A stretch of 5,018 nt of DNA. Origin: Pseudomonadota bacterium. Its GTDB lineage: Bacteria; Pseudomonadota; Gammaproteobacteria; Burkholderiales; Ferrovaceae. The stretch covers positions 1 through 5,018 of the forward strand of contig JAJYQG010000194.1 of NCBI GenBank assembly GCA_021794775.1. Reading direction: 5' to 3'. Below are positions 4,192 through 5,018 of the stretch, in pieces (position 1 is the stretch's first letter; each line of letters opens with the position of its first letter). The position numbers were made by a program, and so were the translations under genes. The notes under the pieces are model-generated. The model searched no databases. It saw only the letters and a list, made by a program, of their open reading frames with translations, and had not been told where the DNA came from.

Positions 4192-4258
4192 TCCTACCCG
4201 CTGCCACGGGATTACTATTCACGCGGCTCGGGCAGGAGTCGATTTTTTGGAGAGAAAG
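4192..4258 (+). promoter_or_regulatory. Attenuator-like leader before the DHH-motif gene
   Basis: Strand A (4192-4205) starts at the first base after the previous stop codon and can pair with 4225-4237: TCCT/AGGA, CCCG/CGGG and GCC/GGC, eleven pairs broken by one mismatch and a small internal loop. This takes up the 5' arm and loop of the terminator-like hairpin 4224-4248, so the two exclude each other. A small CCCG/CGGG hairpin (4197-4200/4207-4210) is a third option. The plan matches the leader before 1855, including a similar terminator hexaloop (GGGCAG here, GGACAG there). Confidence 0.52.
4224..4248 (+). terminator. Terminator-like hairpin abutting the ribosome binding site
   Basis: CGGCTC (4224-4229) and GAGTCG (4236-4241) form six pairs (one wobble) around GGGCAG, followed by ATTTTTT (4242-4248). 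GGAG of the next gene begins at 4249. The stem is short, so termination may be partial. Confidence 0.55.
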
Positions 4259-5018
4259 ATGAAGACAGTTTTTGTTTTAGGTGCGATGGACCCAGAAATG
4301 CGAGAAATCGAGGAGGTGGTTAACGCCTACCTCGATGATCGTATCGAGCGGGGCGAATCGGGCGGCGTTCTTTATGCCGCCAAAGACGGAGCCAGCGTTG
4401 CTCCGAGTACGGCCTACAAGGCCAATGGGCTCGTCAGGAAAGACGGACAACCGGCAGAAATGCCAGGCGGCGTGACCCGTGTGGTGACGGTAGAGTGTGG
4501 CGTTCAGGGCCTAAAAGCCCACGTCAGTGTAGACCACCACAACCCGGGTGATGTCGGGTTTGGATTTGGCCCAGAGAAATTCTGGGAAGGGTCGAGCCTT
4601 GGGCAAATTTGCGAACTGCTGGAAGTGGAACCGACCATTGAGCAGCGCATTGCTGCCGCGGCTGACCACTGCCTGAACCATGCCTACCAGGGCAAGTGTC
4701 CAGGCATCGATCCAAGCGCACTTCGCGCGTGGCGCGTAAAGAGTCGATCGGCTTACCAAGGCGTTGAGCCAGAAGTAGTCGAAAAGGCTGTAGCCGAAGC
4801 CATCGAGACCATCAAGGGTTTGCCCAAGGTGGAAATCGGTGGCCGCGAGGTTGCAAACTCTGTCGCGATGGGATCTTTCCCGGAAGCACCAGAGGCCTGC
4901 GCGATAAGGCGACGGGGCGCACAAAGGTGGGTCTGCTGGGCGCGGACGCGGACACAATCCGTGTGTGGATGGATGAGATCGGTACGAAAATGCCGGTTGA
5001 TGGCATCTACGGCAGCCC
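4259..5018 (+). CDS. DHH-motif protein, partial at window end, with apparent frameshift
   Basis: ATG 4259 follows GGAG (4249-4252) by six bases. The N-terminal part (VFVLGAMDPEM, then TAYKANG) matches the 3382 product. Next come VECG and the motif VDHHNPGD (residues 91-98), then SSLGQICELL (112-121) and AAADHC (133-138). The DHH triplet followed by a small-residue helix recalls DHH-family phosphoesterases, but I cannot confirm their N-terminal aspartate motif, so activity is unproven. The initial frame stays open to the window end. However, from about residue 216 it turns into an unlikely Arg/Trp/Cys-rich string, while the -1 frame from CTG 4897 reads LRDKATGRTKVGLLGADADT and on to the end in a protein-like way. 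A -1 change between about 4876 and 4906 is therefore likely: a real lesion, a sequence error, or less likely programmed slippage at TTTCCCG (4876-4882). Confidence 0.78.
   Translation, partial: MKTVFVLGAMDPEMREIEEVVNAYLDDRIERGESGGVLYAAKDGASVAPSTAYKANGLVRKDGQPAEMPGGVTRVVTVECGVQGLKAHVSVDHHNPGDVGFGFGPEKFWEGSSLGQICELLEVEPTIEQRIAAAADHCLNHAYQGKCPGIDPSALRAWRVKSRSAYQGVEPEVVEKAVAEAIETIKGLPKVEIGGREVANSVAMGSFPEAPEACAIRRRGAQRWVCWARTRTQSVCGWMRSVRKCRLMASTAA

Noticed and set aside
1777..4258. Integron gene-cassette array with attC sites
   Set aside because: Small same-strand genes separated by inverted repeats suggested it, but I find no RYYYAAC/GTTRRRY core pairs at the ends of the dyads, and the structures end at ribosome binding sites rather than just after genes.
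4281..4475. 64-codon + strand frame inside the DHH-motif gene
   Set aside because: It is a shadow in another frame: it begins with GTG inside the codons of the 4259 gene, whose own frame has a good ribosome binding site and recognisable motifs.
4511..4957. 148-codon minus-strand frame opposite the DHH-motif gene
   Set aside because: It lies opposite clearly coding + strand sequence in a G+C-rich stretch, and its Pro/Arg/Cys-rich composition is typical of antisense shadows.

Overview
The window looks like an accessory region (integrative element, plasmid or prophage-like island) of a Gram-negative, probably proteobacterial, genome. Supporting signs are an SSB of the bacterial OB-fold type, an outer-membrane glycine-zipper lipoprotein with a perfect lipobox, GGAG-type ribosome binding sites, a sigma70-type promoter and many small same-strand genes of unknown function. 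No transposase, integrase, rRNA, tRNA or CRISPR array is visible, so the kind of element cannot be settled here. All convincing genes are on the + strand.

Layout. A 239-residue protein of unknown function (52-771) ends in a clear intrinsic terminator (789-814). A gap of about 320 bases follows; its first 190 bases show little, and its end carries a near-consensus promoter (TTGACA 1007-1012, -10 at 1030-1036). This is the only convincing promoter seen, and it probably drives the run downstream: ssb (1135-1776), a SlyB/Pcp-type lipoprotein (1855-2328), a small acidic protein gene broken by an in-frame TAA (2402-2689), an 82-residue helical protein (2770-3018), two overlapping genes of 98 and 123 residues (3089-3385 and 3382-3753), a basic 121-residue protein (3826-4191) and a DHH-motif protein that runs off the window (4259-5018) with an apparent frameshift near 4876-4906.

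The most interesting signal lies between the genes. Apart from the one overlapping pair, every gap downstream of the promoter is 67-80 nt, has no promoter, and is almost filled by alternative RNA pairings that end at or over the GGAG ribosome binding site. In four gaps (before 1855, 2402, 2770, 4259) an upstream strand A can pair with the arm or loop of a terminator-like hairpin whose T-run abuts or lies within two bases of GGAG. In two leaders (before 1135 and 3089) strand A competes with a hairpin that buries the ribosome binding site; the leader before 3826 can be drawn as a four-strand version. Strand A begins 0-14 nt after the preceding stop codon in every gap, so translation of one gene could influence the next. 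This suggests an array of individually gated genes read from one promoter. All pairings were found by eye and need folding statistics, comparative covariation and transcript-end data.

Second, the 123-residue protein (3382) appears to be a short paralogue of the N-terminal domain of the DHH-motif protein (4259), lacking its DHH motif. Third, two genes in the run look broken (TAA in 2402-2689, frameshift in 4259-5018), which suggests either decay of the element or errors in the sequence.
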